A stretch of 64,000 nucleotides of DNA from Trichormus variabilis 0441 (GCF_009856605.1 NZ_CP047242.1:1052001-1116000); one strand, 5' to 3'. Shown: positions 26,245 through 36,011, numbered from the stretch's first letter. Notes: generated from the sequence alone by a model not told the origin. Numbers and translations: made by a program.

Positions 26245-26367
26245 TTAATGGGCAGAACCATTGCCATGATAGTTATCTGAATCATAGAACCCGTTTTTCG
26301 TCCCAAAGAATAGGCACGAAACAGTAAATATTACGGTTAAACCCACTAAAATCAGTTTCACGTCCAT
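26245..26367 (-). CDS. 40-residue single-membrane-span protein, possibly NdhP of the photosynthetic NDH-1 complex
   Basis: Too short for most gene finders. MDVKLILVGLTVIFTVSCLF forms one hydrophobic helix (3-21), followed by a polar tail FGTKNGFYDSDNYHGNGSAH. A ribosome-binding stretch (GAGAG, about 10 bases upstream) precedes the ATG at 26367. From memory, the helix plus GFYD-DNYHGNGSAH tail resembles NdhP, a small subunit that stabilises cyanobacterial NDH-1; I am fairly sure it is a real conserved small protein and less sure of the name. Confidence 0.6.
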   Translation of the reverse strand: MDVKLILVGLTVIFTVSCLFFGTKNGFYDSDNYHGNGSAH

Positions 26368-26839
26368 TGGTTGTCACTCTCTAACTAAGACTTACTTATA
26401 TTAATAGCGTGATTTTCCCGTCTAGCGGAATCGCTAGAAAATCTTTACTATGCTTGGGTTGATTGGGCAATAGGTAAATTTACCGCAATCAGTCAGATTG
26501 TAGAGCTTTTTGGTATTACCTGTCTATTTATGCAATATGCCTTTACAAAGTGGGGAATGGGAAGTGGCAGGGGTTGTTTCCTAAGTAGGAAATATGTAGA
26601 TTAATATTTGTAAATGCTTAAGTTATTTTATACTTTTATCCCTCGATTTGCTGAGAAAACTTTGTACATGAAAATAAAGTAATCAAAATATAAGTGCTTA
26701 TATTTTACGGTTACTGATATTTTAATAATGAAACATCTAAATTTTTAAATGTTCAAAAATCTAGACGTTAGAAACTAAATCGAATGTCTAGATGTTTAGA
26801 TGTACAGTTAAGATGATAGGTATTCTTTATGTAGAAAAA
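26368..26839. other. intergenic stretch with iterons upstream of parA
   Basis: AT-rich divergent region between the small membrane-protein gene and parA. The last about 110 bases contain four TYTAGAYGTW decamers; the rest shows no recognisable gene or repeat. Confidence 0.5.
26732..26804. promoter_or_regulatory. four TYTAGAYGTW iterons, candidate ParA/RHH operator or centromere-like site
   Basis: AACATCTAAA at 26732-26741 (minus strand TTTAGATGTT), TCTAGACGTT at 26760-26769, TCTAGATGTT at 26787-26796 and TTTAGATGTA at 26795-26804. They lie just upstream of the parA start, the place where ribbon-helix-helix partition proteins autoregulate and where plasmid centromeres sit. Binding is inferred. 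Confidence 0.55.
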
Positions 26840-27430
26840 ATGATTATTACGGTAGCGGCGTTCAAAGGCGGTGTCGGTAAATCTACGACTGCGTTGCACT
26901 TAGCCACTTACTTGCAAATGAAGGCGGACACACTATTGGTAGATGGTGATTTAAACCGCAGTGCTTTAGATTGGTCAAATCGGGGTTCTTTACCTTTTAA
27001 GGTGGCTGATGAGAAGCAGGCAGTCAGTTTGGCGGGGCTTTATGAGCATATAGTGATTGATACGCCAGCCCGTCCAGACACAGAAGAACTGAAAACTTTG
27101 GCTAAAGGATGCGATTTATTGGTGATACCAACAACACCAGATGCGATCGCTTTAGCTGCAACCTTAAATCTAGTTAATTTACTGAATAAAATAAAAATAA
27201 AGTATAAAATCTTACTTACTATTGTTCCCCCCAATCCCAATAAAACCGGGGAGGAAGCGAGAACAACTCTCTTAAATGCGGAACTACCTGTATTCAAGTC
27301 AGGGATTCGGCGCTTGGCGGTGTTCCAACGTGCTGCTTTAGAAGGGGTTCCAGTCAATGCTGTTAAAGACCCTTATGCTCAAATTGCTTGGCGATGTTAT
27401 GCCGGGGTGGGAAAGGAAATACTAGACTGA
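26840..27430 (+). CDS. ParA/MinD-family partition ATPase
   Basis: 196 aa from ATG 26840: MIITVAAFKGGVGKSTTALH carries the deviant Walker A (KGGVGKST), with VDGDLNRSALDW and VIDTPARPDTEE (Walker B region). Short form without an N-terminal DNA-binding domain, as in plasmid type Ib ParA proteins whose partners are ribbon-helix-helix proteins. An upstream ATG at 26792 would start inside the iterons and add an unlikely N-terminus. The next gene supplies such a partner. Probable role: segregation or positioning of an element or replicon. Confidence 0.88.
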   Translation: MIITVAAFKGGVGKSTTALHLATYLQMKADTLLVDGDLNRSALDWSNRGSLPFKVADEKQAVSLAGLYEHIVIDTPARPDTEELKTLAKGCDLLVIPTTPDAIALAATLNLVNLLNKIKIKYKILLTIVPPNPNKTGEEARTTLLNAELPVFKSGIRRLAVFQRAALEGVPVNAVKDPYAQIAWRCYAGVGKEILD

Positions 27431-27465
27431 TTCGTAATTTATAATTTTTAATTGAGTGGAATGCC

Positions 27466-27753
27466 TTGAATAATCAGAAAAAAACTAGCCGTTTCGATGA
27501 TTTAATTGATGCAGCCCTTAGCCGTCAACAGCGAGACCAACCACAGTCAACACCAAATAAACCGACTTCCCAAAGCAAAAGCACTGACCCGGCTTATACC
27601 CGGACAACGATTTATTTACCGAAGCAAGTACATCGCCAACTTAAAGCAGCAGCAGCTTCTCAAGAACGACAAATGAGCGATATTGTGACGGAACTTATTG
27701 AACAGTGGCTAGAGAAGAAGCAGGGGGAAGAACTCATAACTGATGACCAATAA
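27466..27753 (+). CDS. ribbon-helix-helix DNA-binding protein (ParA partner)
   Basis: 95 aa starting at TTG 27466. The first half is polar and flexible (KKTSRFDDLIDAALSRQQ...); the C-terminal half, YTRTTIYLPKQVHRQLKAAAASQERQMSDIVTELIEQWL, is a CopG/Arc-type ribbon-helix-helix. Order parA then RHH gene, 35 bases apart, matches type Ib partition modules. It should bind the iterons upstream of parA. It ends one base before the convergent lipoprotein gene's stop. Confidence 0.82.
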   Translation: MNNQKKTSRFDDLIDAALSRQQRDQPQSTPNKPTSQSKSTDPAYTRTTIYLPKQVHRQLKAAAASQERQMSDIVTELIEQWLEKKQGEELITDDQ

Positions 27754-28275
27754 CTAAAGCACAATATCTTCGCCTTGTTCGGTGAAGCGCACTTCTTTAA
27801 TCTTCCATTGGGGATTACTAGTTAAGGTTTTACGGAGGCTACCAAATAGGGCAAATTGTTCGCAGCTAGAAAGTGAGACGAATTGTCGCTTGGATTGGGG
27901 TGAGAGTCTTAAGTCAACTGTGGCAATGCCCTTCCTGACTTTGACACGATAACCCGATAGGCTAAAGTCGGCGGTATCTTGTTCCTTGATGATTTTACCC
28001 ACAGCGTTAGTTACAGATTGGGTGGCGGGTACGGTAACTTTTTGTGGGACAAATTCTTGACATTGGACATCACTGGTATAAAGAGTAACATTTACTGTTT
28101 TGCCAGAGACGGCTTTAGGTTCGGTGTTATTGGTTTTGGCTCGCAGTTGAGCCATGCTTGGTGCAGGTTTTGGGGAGATTGTATTTGTTGTGTTGCTGGG
28201 GTTTGAACTACAACTGCTGAGGCTAGCGATCGCCACCATCATAAATGGTAAAAGACACCTGTTGTACATTTTCAT
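27754..28275 (-). CDS. GerMN-domain lipoprotein
   Basis: 173 aa. Signal peptide with lipobox LSSC (about 22). Residues about 60-170 look like a GerMN domain: VNVTLYTSDVQCQEFVPQKVTVP, IKEQDTADFSLSGYRVKV, KGIATVDLRLSPQSKRQFVSLSSCEQFALFGSLRKTL, WKIKEVRFTEQGEDI. The GerMN fold is found in sporulation and cell-envelope lipoproteins; here its function is unknown. It converges on the RHH gene with no gap. Confidence 0.72.
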   Translation of the reverse strand: MKMYNRCLLPFMMVAIASLSSCSSNPSNTTNTISPKPAPSMAQLRAKTNNTEPKAVSGKTVNVTLYTSDVQCQEFVPQKVTVPATQSVTNAVGKIIKEQDTADFSLSGYRVKVRKGIATVDLRLSPQSKRQFVSLSSCEQFALFGSLRKTLTSNPQWKIKEVRFTEQGEDIVL

Positions 28276-28487
28276 AATCTTGTTTTAAATCTCTTTCTCT
28301 TGACTTCAGTATGGCTATCAAGGATTCCGTATAAATTTGCTATAAACTTCTCATAAGTCTTGAGGGTTACACTTTCCCCAGCACCCATTATTCCTATGAT
28401 GATTTTTCGCATATTTCTATAAATTCAACTTTACTTCTTGACTGTTATTAGCTATCTTCAAACCAAGAAAGTGCTTAAGAGTAGCTT

Positions 28488-29942
28488 ATGCCTGCAATTA
28501 CTTTTGATCCACGTACATCTGAGTGGGATGGTACACCAATTGACCAGTGGGAACCCTCTAAATGGAAGCAATGGAAAGCTAAACAAACTGATGAATCGGC
28601 GAAGGTAGAACGGGAATACCTGCGAATTAAACACTCCGTACAGCAGGCAAATGCGGCTTTAAGTTTAGATAGAATCAAGATTAAATTGAAACTTAGCAGC
28701 CCTAAAAGTATCGCTTTACAAGGTACTTTTCCTTGTAAACCTGGGGATGTAGGGAAACAGGGTAGTCCTAATAAACAATATACCATTTCTTGCGGTTTTG
28801 CAGCTAATGATGCTGGGGTGAAAATGGCTGTTTTGAAAGCACGAGAATTGGATTTATCTTTGATTACAAAACAATTCCAATGGACACCGGAGTTACTAGG
28901 TAAACAGGCACAAAAGATAGAGTTACCAACACAGAAGAATTCTGGAAAACTCATTGGTGAATTAATTCAAGAATATGAGCGTGAATTTTGGAAAACTCAC
29001 GAGCAGAATAGACGAGGAATTCGGACTTGGGAAACTCATTATATTAGGCATTTAAAAAAACTGCCTCATGATTTACCAATGTCTGCTCAAGCATTAGCAA
29101 TAGCTTTAGAAAAAACCAAGCCGAATACATCAGCGAGGTTTTTTATGGTATGGCAATTAAAGAAGTTTTGCGAGTTTTGTGGAATTGATGATTTTAAAAC
29201 AATTTATGCCTATGCGACTCCTAAACCCCATCCGGCTATTCGCAAAGTTCCCTCAGATGAAGAAATTATCCAAGGATTTAACAAAATTGGTCTGCCTCTA
29301 TCAGTCTACACGAGTAAAGAGAACACTACACAGCCGGAACAATGGCAATGGGCATACGGAATGCTGGCTACTTATGGCTTAAGACCCCATGAATTATTTG
29401 CTGTAGATATAGAAGCTTTTTTAGAGCCAAAAAATACTTTTCACTTAGTAAGTTTAAATCCTAGTTTGACGGAAGGGACTAAAACTGGTGAACGGAGTTG
29501 TGGAATTCCCCCTTTACATCCTCATTGGGTGGATTTATTCAAGTTAAAGAATATTAGGCTTCCCTATAACGAAGGTAAGTTAAATAATAAGACTGCCAAA
29601 CTGTATATCAAATTTAGAAGTGCGGATATCGGTTTTAGACCTTATGATTTACGTCATGCTTATGCCATACGAGGTCATCGTTTACGGGTGCCAATAAAGA
29701 CTATGGCAGATTATATGGGACATACAGTACAAGAACATACTAAAAGTTATCAAAGATGGATGAATGAAGATACTAATTTAGAGATTTATAAAGAGGTGGT
29801 GATTCACAGACAAGGCACTAGTAAAGAGGCGATGAAAGAAAGAATTCATGAATTAGAAGCTGAGAACTTGGCGCTGAAAGCTGAAAATGCTACGCTTAAG
29901 GGTTTATTAGTACAACACCAATTGGGTGAATTACTGAGTTAA
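28488..29942 (+). CDS. XisA/XisC-like tyrosine recombinase
   Basis: 484 aa site-specific recombinase. C-terminal catalytic residues: YGLRPHELF (Arg), PYDLRHAYAIRGHR (His and Arg), MGHTVQEHTKSYQRW (His and nucleophile Tyr). The N-terminal half has a pattern I recognise from the heterocyst excisases XisA and XisC: IKIKLKLSSPKSIALQGTFP, KPGDVGKQGSPNKQYTI, then AVLKARELDLSLITKQFQW. The last about 50 residues form a coiled coil (KERIHELEAENLALKAENAT). Those enzymes excise DNA elements from nif and hup genes during heterocyst development. No element boundary is visible here. It lies next to parA/RHH, suggesting an element remnant. Confidence 0.85.
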   Translation: MPAITFDPRTSEWDGTPIDQWEPSKWKQWKAKQTDESAKVEREYLRIKHSVQQANAALSLDRIKIKLKLSSPKSIALQGTFPCKPGDVGKQGSPNKQYTISCGFAANDAGVKMAVLKARELDLSLITKQFQWTPELLGKQAQKIELPTQKNSGKLIGELIQEYEREFWKTHEQNRRGIRTWETHYIRHLKKLPHDLPMSAQALAIALEKTKPNTSARFFMVWQLKKFCEFCGIDDFKTIYAYATPKPHPAIRKVPSDEEIIQGFNKIGLPLSVYTSKENTTQPEQWQWAYGMLATYGLRPHELFAVDIEAFLEPKNTFHLVSLNPSLTEGTKTGERSCGIPPLHPHWVDLFKLKNIRLPYNEGKLNNKTAKLYIKFRSADIGFRPYDLRHAYAIRGHRLRVPIKTMADYMGHTVQEHTKSYQRWMNEDTNLEIYKEVVIHRQGTSKEAMKERIHELEAENLALKAENATLKGLLVQHQLGELLS

Positions 29943-30031
29943 AGACAGCCGATTGATATTGCTGGATGGAGATTGGGCAAGATAGATACTGAAGTTAACT
30001 TCAAATTTGTCGCTGGTAATGTAGTATACCT

Positions 30032-32947
30032 ATGACTGACAATCTCGTGACTATAGATAAAAATACTTATGATTCTCTTCAACAGGAACTCATAGGACTA
30101 CGCCAGGTAGTAGCAAAGACTTTACAACTAGGGTTATTGATTGAGTATATACCTGCGGCGATCGCTATTTTCGACAGTGAGATGCGCTACTTGCTGGCTA
30201 GTCGGCGCTGGCGAGAAGACTATGACTTAGTTGATGAGAATATCGTCGGTCGTTCTCATCATGATGTTTGTCCAGAAATCACTTTGGGTTGGCAGAACAG
30301 ATACGAGTGTTGTTTGGCGGGAAATACGGAGAAATCTGAAGAGGAAACTCTGATCCGTCGGGATGGGACTATTGATTGGGTGAAATGGGAAATAAATCCT
30401 TGGTATGAACCATCAGGTGAGGTGGGTGGTTTAGCTGTTGTCTCTGAGGTAATTACCCCACGCAAACAATCAGACATTGCTTTAGCCGATAGTGAAAGAC
30501 GTTTAAGAGATACGGAAGCACGGTTGCAGCGTCTAGCTGATAATCTGCCAGGGATGCTTTATGAATTTTGCCTGAAACCTGATGGCACCATGACTTTCCC
30601 TTATGTTTCTTCTGGGTGTCGAGAACTGATAGAACGCAGTCCCCAAGAGTTACAGGATGATGCCTCGCTCATTTTTGCCAATACTCATCCTGAGGATATG
30701 ATAGGGCTGCAAGAGGCGATCGCTAACTCTGCCAAAACTCTGCAAAACTTTGAATATGAGTGGCGTATTATCACTTCTTCTGGTCAGATAAAATGGGTTC
30801 AAGGAGTCTCCCGACCGGAACGTCAGCCAGGAGGCGAAATCACTTGGTATGGTTATCTATTAGATATAAGCGAACAGCAAGCCGTACTTCGTGAACGCAA
30901 GCAAGCAGACCAACAATTGCAACAGCAAGCACAGTTGTTACAAAGTATATGGGAAGGTGTAGATTACGGTATCTGTGTCTTGGATGTTTTGGATGATGAG
31001 GCAGAGTTTCGTTACGTTAAAATAAATCCTGCCATGCACCGCATTAGTCTCTTGCCAGTTGCATCTTTTATTGGTAAAACAACGGCAGAGTCACTGCCAC
31101 CTGAAATTGCCGATTTATATCGCCAACGCTATCAACAATGTATCAAGTCTCGAAAGAGCCTAGTCTTCGAGGATAATTTCTTAGTTAACGATAAAGAAAC
31201 TTGGTGGTTCGTCAATATTACACCCCTTGGTGATAGCAATTCACAAATTTCGCAACTCGTAGTGACAGCGACGGAAATTACAGAACGCAAACAAGCTGAA
31301 CAAGAACGGCAATTGTTTGTCTCTCTGATTGAAAATAGCAGTGACTTTATTGGTTTTGCGACTTTAGCAGGAAAACCATTATTTCTGAATGAAGCTGGAC
31401 TTAAGTTAGTTGGTCTTGATGGTTTAGACGCTCTGAAGAATCTCCATATTATGGATTTTTTCTTCCCAGAAGATCAAGAATATATGGATAAACACATTAT
31501 GCGGGTGGTAAATGAGCGTGGTTTATGGCAGGGTGAATATCGTTTCCGCAACTATCAGACTCATGAAGAAATACCAGTTGATTTTAATATATTTACTGTT
31601 AAAAGCTCGGAGACTGGTAAGCCTTTGTGTTTAGCAACAGTTACTCGTGATATTCAGGAACGTAGAAAAGTAGAAGCATTACTGCAAGAACAAGAGCAAT
31701 TTTTACGTAATATTTATGAGGGTGTTGATCAAATTATCTTTGTGGTTGATGTTTTAGAAAACTTAGATTTTTGTTATACCGGTTGGAACTCAACAGCAGA
31801 AAGATATACAGGAATTACTCGAAATGATGCTATTGGTAAAGCACCTGAGGATATTTTTGGCAGTGTTGAAGGTTCTTTAGTCCGTCAACGATACAAAAAC
31901 TGTGTGGAGGCTGGTGTTAGCATTTCTTTTGAAGATTGTTTAACTTTCCATAATCAAGAAACTTGGTGGTTAACTAAAATTAATCCCCTGAAAAATAGTG
32001 CTGGTAGAGTTTATTGTCTAGTTGGGACAACTTTAGATATTACACAGCGCAAACAAAATGAAATTCAATTGCGACAGCAAGCCGAAAATTTAGAAAACAC
32101 TCTGCGTGAATTACAACTTACCCAAACTCAACTTATCCATAGTGAGAAAATGTCTTCCATTGGGAATATGGTTGCAGGTGTAGCCCATGAAATCAATAAT
32201 CCAGTTAACTTTATTCACGGTAATTTGATTCCAGCCAGTGAATATGCTCAAGACTTGTTACAGCTAGTAGAACTTTATAGACTCCACTTTCCCTATCCGC
32301 CAGAAGAAATTCAGGAATTCATTATAGATATTGAGTTTGATTTCCTCAAGGAAGATTTGGTTAAGCTGCTGCAATCTATGCGTATAGGAACCCAACGCAT
32401 TCGAGAAATTGTCTTATCACTCCGCAATTTTTCCCGCCTTGATGAAGCTGAATTTAAGCAAGTAGATATTCATGAAGGTATCGATAGTACGCTCATGATT
32501 TTACAAAATCGCCTAAAAGCTAAGTCAGACCATCCAGAAATTTTAGTCGTTAAAAGTTATGGTGATTTACCTTTGATTGATTGTTATCCTGGTCAGTTAA
32601 ATCAGGTATTTATGAACCTTATCAGTAATGCTATTGATGCTTTAGAGGAGCCAGTAGTTGATGGTCAATTGTCAGTTGCTAAGCCTACAATTTATATTCG
32701 TAGCGAAATGTTTAATAATAACTGGGTGCGAGTTACCATATCAGATAACGGTGTAGGGATTCCTCAAGAAATCTTATCAAAACTATTTGACCCATTTTTC
32801 ACGACTAAGTCTGTGGGTAAGGGAACTGGCTTAGGTTTATCTATTAGTTATCAAATTGTTGTGGATAGACACAATGGGAAATTAACTTGCAACTCGACAC
32901 CTGGACAAGGAGCAGAATTTATCATTGAGATTCCCATTCATCAGTGA
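30032..32947 (+). CDS. multi-PAS sensor histidine kinase
   Basis: 971 aa, cytosolic, no transmembrane segments or receiver domain. Five PAS-type units can be outlined: about 20-145, 165-285, 300-420, 428-550 and 560-685, each joined by short coils (RKQSDIALADSERRL, RKQADQQLQQQAQLL, RKQAEQERQLF and so on). The dimerisation helix has VAGVAHEINNPVNFIHGN with phosphorylated His about 719, followed by the catalytic ATPase domain (NQVFMNLISNAIDAL, DNGVGIP, GKGTGLGLSIS). Signals and cognate regulator are unknown; no response regulator is adjacent, though one lies at 36008. Confidence 0.92.
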   Translation: MTDNLVTIDKNTYDSLQQELIGLRQVVAKTLQLGLLIEYIPAAIAIFDSEMRYLLASRRWREDYDLVDENIVGRSHHDVCPEITLGWQNRYECCLAGNTEKSEEETLIRRDGTIDWVKWEINPWYEPSGEVGGLAVVSEVITPRKQSDIALADSERRLRDTEARLQRLADNLPGMLYEFCLKPDGTMTFPYVSSGCRELIERSPQELQDDASLIFANTHPEDMIGLQEAIANSAKTLQNFEYEWRIITSSGQIKWVQGVSRPERQPGGEITWYGYLLDISEQQAVLRERKQADQQLQQQAQLLQSIWEGVDYGICVLDVLDDEAEFRYVKINPAMHRISLLPVASFIGKTTAESLPPEIADLYRQRYQQCIKSRKSLVFEDNFLVNDKETWWFVNITPLGDSNSQISQLVVTATEITERKQAEQERQLFVSLIENSSDFIGFATLAGKPLFLNEAGLKLVGLDGLDALKNLHIMDFFFPEDQEYMDKHIMRVVNERGLWQGEYRFRNYQTHEEIPVDFNIFTVKSSETGKPLCLATVTRDIQERRKVEALLQEQEQFLRNIYEGVDQIIFVVDVLENLDFCYTGWNSTAERYTGITRNDAIGKAPEDIFGSVEGSLVRQRYKNCVEAGVSISFEDCLTFHNQETWWLTKINPLKNSAGRVYCLVGTTLDITQRKQNEIQLRQQAENLENTLRELQLTQTQLIHSEKMSSIGNMVAGVAHEINNPVNFIHGNLIPASEYAQDLLQLVELYRLHFPYPPEEIQEFIIDIEFDFLKEDLVKLLQSMRIGTQRIREIVLSLRNFSRLDEAEFKQVDIHEGIDSTLMILQNRLKAKSDHPEILVVKSYGDLPLIDCYPGQLNQVFMNLISNAIDALEEPVVDGQLSVAKPTIYIRSEMFNNNWVRVTISDNGVGIPQEILSKLFDPFFTTKSVGKGTGLGLSISYQIVVDRHNGKLTCNSTPGQGAEFIIEIPIHQ

Positions 32948-33795
32948 ACAATTATTATAATAAACACCTTAATATATATTTCCCAGATAATTTTCTTTCT
33001 AGGCGATGCTCATACTTCTATGGATTTTTCTGGATGTTCCCAATCTAAAATCCAAAATGGTATAAGGTGCCTCAGTATGAATAATTTCTGAGTGTAACTA
33101 GACTTCATTTCAATGACACACCCTACTGAATGATAACTGTGATGAATGCGATCGCGCAATTTGTTTCCATAAGATCACGCCAGTATCTTTATCCTTTAAA
33201 ATCAAGCCATGAGATTTAGGTTAAACGGTAATTAAGCAATTAGAAAGTAGCTCTTATATTACTTGTCAAGCAAGTTAATTTTTCACGAATTTACCTGTTT
33301 CCAAAATTGCTGGATTTTTGCAACAAGCTTAGACAAGGGATTATTTTGAGTTGGTGAAAAATGAGCTAGGGAAATAAGTAAATTTTAAATGCAGTTATAG
33401 ATGATATTATTGACTAGGATAAGTCTTCGGTTTTGTAATCAACCAATTTATCCGACCCGGTTTGATATTCGGAAATCAATAGCGGAATAATTGATTTGCT
33501 CAGGTTAGGTTGATGCGAAGAAACCCAATATCAGTCAGTTATTTACTCTCGTTTTGGTTAACGCTCAACTTTTTGCTATGTCCCCTAGATGATGTGGAAG
33601 CGATCGCCATCTTCAACGACAATGGTTTTTATGCCCTAATCCGTCTGCTATGACAGTATCCTCGTTACCATAAAATGTTCACTTTTAGTAAAAAATATGA
33701 ATAACTGCATTAAAAATTTACAATAAAAAGTAAGAAAAAAGTAAGAAATAGATTTTTCGTAAAACGCCAAAACCTAGACACAGTAAGGAAAATTG
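32948..33795. other. 848-bp intergenic stretch upstream of rsmA
   Basis: AT-rich, with two HIP1-like octamers (near 33149 and 33600) and no supported ORF or structured RNA. The rsmA ribosome site AAGGAAAA lies just before 33796. Confidence 0.4.
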
Positions 33796-34611
33796 ATGGT
33801 ACGACCGCGCAGGGTATTTGCTCAGCATTGGCTCAAAAGTGAGAAGGCACTCGACGCAATTGTCAAGGCAGCAGAGTGTAGTACAAATGACCGCATCCTA
33901 GAAATCGGCCCCGGTACAGGTATTCTGACTCGGCGTTTATTACCATTGGTAGAAGCTTTACTAGCAGTAGAAATTGACCGCGATTTATGTAAATTGTTAG
34001 TAAAACAACTAGGACAAAAAGAAAATTTTCTATTATTACAAGGAGATTTTCTCACACTAGATTTAGTTGCAAACTTACTAACATTTCCTAAATTTCAAAA
34101 GCCAAATAAAGTAGTTGCTAATATTCCCTACAACATTACTGGGCCGATAATAGAAAAACTATTGGGAACAATTGCTAACCCTAACCCTGAACCATTTGAC
34201 TCCATAGTATTGCTCATTCAAAAAGAAGTAGCCGAAAGGTTATATGCTAAAGCTGGGTCAAGAACCTTTGGAGCATTATCGGTCAGGGTACAATATTTAG
34301 CTGATTGTGAATTTATTTGTGATGTCCCTGCGGGTGCATTTCATCCACCACCAAAAGTAGATTCCGCAGTTGTCAGATTGCGTCCTCGACAAATACAGAT
34401 TCCTGCTCGTGATCCAAAACGACTAGAGAATTTGGTAAAGTTAGGATTCGGCGCGAAACGTAAAATGCTACGCAATAATTTGCAATCAGTAGTAGACCGC
34501 GATCGCCTGAGCCAATTACTGGAACAATTAAACATAAACCCCCAAGCCAGAGCTGAAGACATCAGCACTCAGCAATGGGTAGAATTAGCCAACTTATTGG
34601 GAGTAGAGTAA
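33796..34611 (+). CDS. rsmA: 16S rRNA (adenine1518/1519-N6) dimethyltransferase
   Basis: KsgA/RsmA, 271 aa. Dimethylates two adjacent adenines near the 3' end of 16S rRNA during 30S maturation. Motif I is ILEIGPGTGILTRRLL at about 34-49, motif IV is VVANIPYNITGPI, and the C-terminal FGAKRKMLRNNLQ is diagnostic. ATG 33796 is preferred to the in-frame TTG 33793 one codon earlier because AAGGAA sits at the right distance. Followed by ispE after a repeat array. Confidence 0.97.
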   Translation: MVRPRRVFAQHWLKSEKALDAIVKAAECSTNDRILEIGPGTGILTRRLLPLVEALLAVEIDRDLCKLLVKQLGQKENFLLLQGDFLTLDLVANLLTFPKFQKPNKVVANIPYNITGPIIEKLLGTIANPNPEPFDSIVLLIQKEVAERLYAKAGSRTFGALSVRVQYLADCEFICDVPAGAFHPPPKVDSAVVRLRPRQIQIPARDPKRLENLVKLGFGAKRKMLRNNLQSVVDRDRLSQLLEQLNINPQARAEDISTQQWVELANLLGVE

Positions 34612-34645
34612 TTTTAGATTTTGGATTTTAGATAAAAGTCAAATC

Positions 34646-34733
34646 CCAATCCCCAGTCCCCAATCCCCAGTCCCCAATCCCCAATCCCCAATCCCCAGTC
34701 CCCAATCCCCAATCCCCAATCCCCAGTCCCCAT
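34646..34733. repeat. CCCCAATC/CCCCAGTC tandem octamer array
   Basis: About eleven head-to-tail octamers, CCCCAATC and CCCCAGTC, in irregular order between rsmA and ispE. The complementary strand of the same unit appears in the leader of sfsA and the dehydrogenase-like gene at 13538. Short tandemly repeated repetitive sequences of this kind are typical of heterocystous cyanobacteria. Confidence 0.85.
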
Positions 34734-34736
34734 CCC

Positions 34737-35690
34737 ATGCGTTCCTACAAATTAATTGCTCCCGCCAAAATTAACTTGTATCTAGAAATCATCGGCGACA
34801 GACCAGATGGGTATCATGAGCTAGTGATGATATTGCAAAGTATCGACCTAGCCGACGAGATTGAAATACACTCCCTCAGCAGTGAAACCATCCGCGTTCA
34901 TTGCAATCACCCACAAGTTCCCACAGACAAAAGTAATCTCGTATATCGCGCCGCCGAACTTATGGCGACAAAATTTCCTGAAGCCTTCGCTAAATATGGG
35001 GGTGTAGATATTACCGTCCACAAACATATTCCTGTAGCAGCTGGCTTGGCTGGAGGTTCAACCAACGCCGCGGCTGTGTTAGTCGGGATAGATTTACTTT
35101 GGAACTTGGGACTAACCCAAACAGAACTAGAAGAATTGGGATCTATTCTGGGTTCCGACGTACCATTTTGTGTCGCTGGTGGTACAGTCATCGCCACCGG
35201 TAGAGGAGAACAACTTTCGCCCTTGCCCAATTTGGATCATATATATATAGTATTGGGCAAATATCGCAGCTTAGAAGTTTCCACCGCCTGGGCATATAAA
35301 ACCTATCGTCAAGAATATGGTAGTACTTATCTTAGAGATACCAATGACTTAGCTTCCCGCGCCGCCGCAGTTCATTCAGGTAGTATAGTTAAGGCTATTG
35401 TAGAAAAAGATGCCGTAGCGATCGCCCAAAAACTGCACAATGATTTAGAGAAAGTAGTATTACCTTCCTATCCCCAAGTTTTGCAACTGAGAGAATTGTT
35501 TGCATCTCAACCAAGTGTTATCGGAACCATGATGTCTGGTTCAGGCCCCTCAGTATTTGCTTTATGTGAAAATCAAGCACAAGCAGAACAAGTTCAGCAG
35601 CAAGTAAGACAAACAATTCCCGACGAAGATTTAGAATTATTTGTAACTCGCACGATTACACATGGGATTCAAGTTTTGGGTAATGAGTAA
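34737..35690 (+). CDS. ispE: 4-diphosphocytidyl-2-C-methyl-D-erythritol kinase
   Basis: GHMP kinase of the MEP isoprenoid pathway, 317 aa. Early [16 protein letters not shown] with the catalytic-base region, [17 protein letters not shown] (GHMP ATP motif, about 97-113), [10 protein letters not shown], and [12 protein letters not shown] near the C-terminus. Adjoins rsmA across a CCCCAATC repeat array and precedes the DUF3082 gene by 3 bases, so the three may share transcripts. Confidence 0.97.
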   Translation: MRSYKLIAPAKINLYLEIIGDRPDGYHELVMILQSIDLADEIEIHSLSSETIRVHCNHPQVPTDKSNLVYRAAELMATKFPEAFAKYGGVDITVHKHIPVAAGLAGGSTNAAAVLVGIDLLWNLGLTQTELEELGSILGSDVPFCVAGGTVIATGRGEQLSPLPNLDHIYIVLGKYRSLEVSTAWAYKTYRQEYGSTYLRDTNDLASRAAAVHSGSIVKAIVEKDAVAIAQKLHNDLEKVVLPSYPQVLQLRELFASQPSVIGTMMSGSGPSVFALCENQAQAEQVQQQVRQTIPDEDLELFVTRTITHGIQVLGNE

Positions 35691-35693
35691 CTT

Positions 35694-36011
35694 ATGAACA
35701 ACGAAACTCAACAAACAGATACATCAGGACAAGTTCCGCCTACGCCGCTACGCTGTATAACAGGAGCAGGTATTTCTGGCGGAATGGGATATGCTTTGTA
35801 TTTACTAATGATATCCATCGCTACAACTTTTGCCAAAAAACCTATCCACTCTGATAACCAATTAGTTATCAGCCTAACTTCTGCTGTGCGTACCTTGGTA
35901 GTTGGGATAGTCGCCTTGGGAACAGGGATATTTGCTATAGTGACGATTGGTTTATTAGCATTAGCCGTACAACTGTTAGTACAGCAGTTGATAAAACCTA
36001 AAAATAATTAA
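35694..36011 (+). CDS. DUF3082 membrane protein
   Basis: 105 aa with two hydrophobic helices (about 27-48 and 64-95), and the ITGAGISGGMGYALYLLMISI opening of the cyanobacterial DUF3082 family. Function unknown. The ATG follows the ispE stop by 3 bases, so translation is probably coupled. It overlaps the convergent response-regulator gene by a few bases at the 3' end. Confidence 0.82.
   Translation: MNNETQQTDTSGQVPPTPLRCITGAGISGGMGYALYLLMISIATTFAKKPIHSDNQLVISLTSAVRTLVVGIVALGTGIFAIVTIGLLALAVQLLVQQLIKPKNN

Noticed and set aside
34646..34733. Possible CRISPR array
   Set aside because: Units are 8 bp without spacers; it is a simple tandem repeat.
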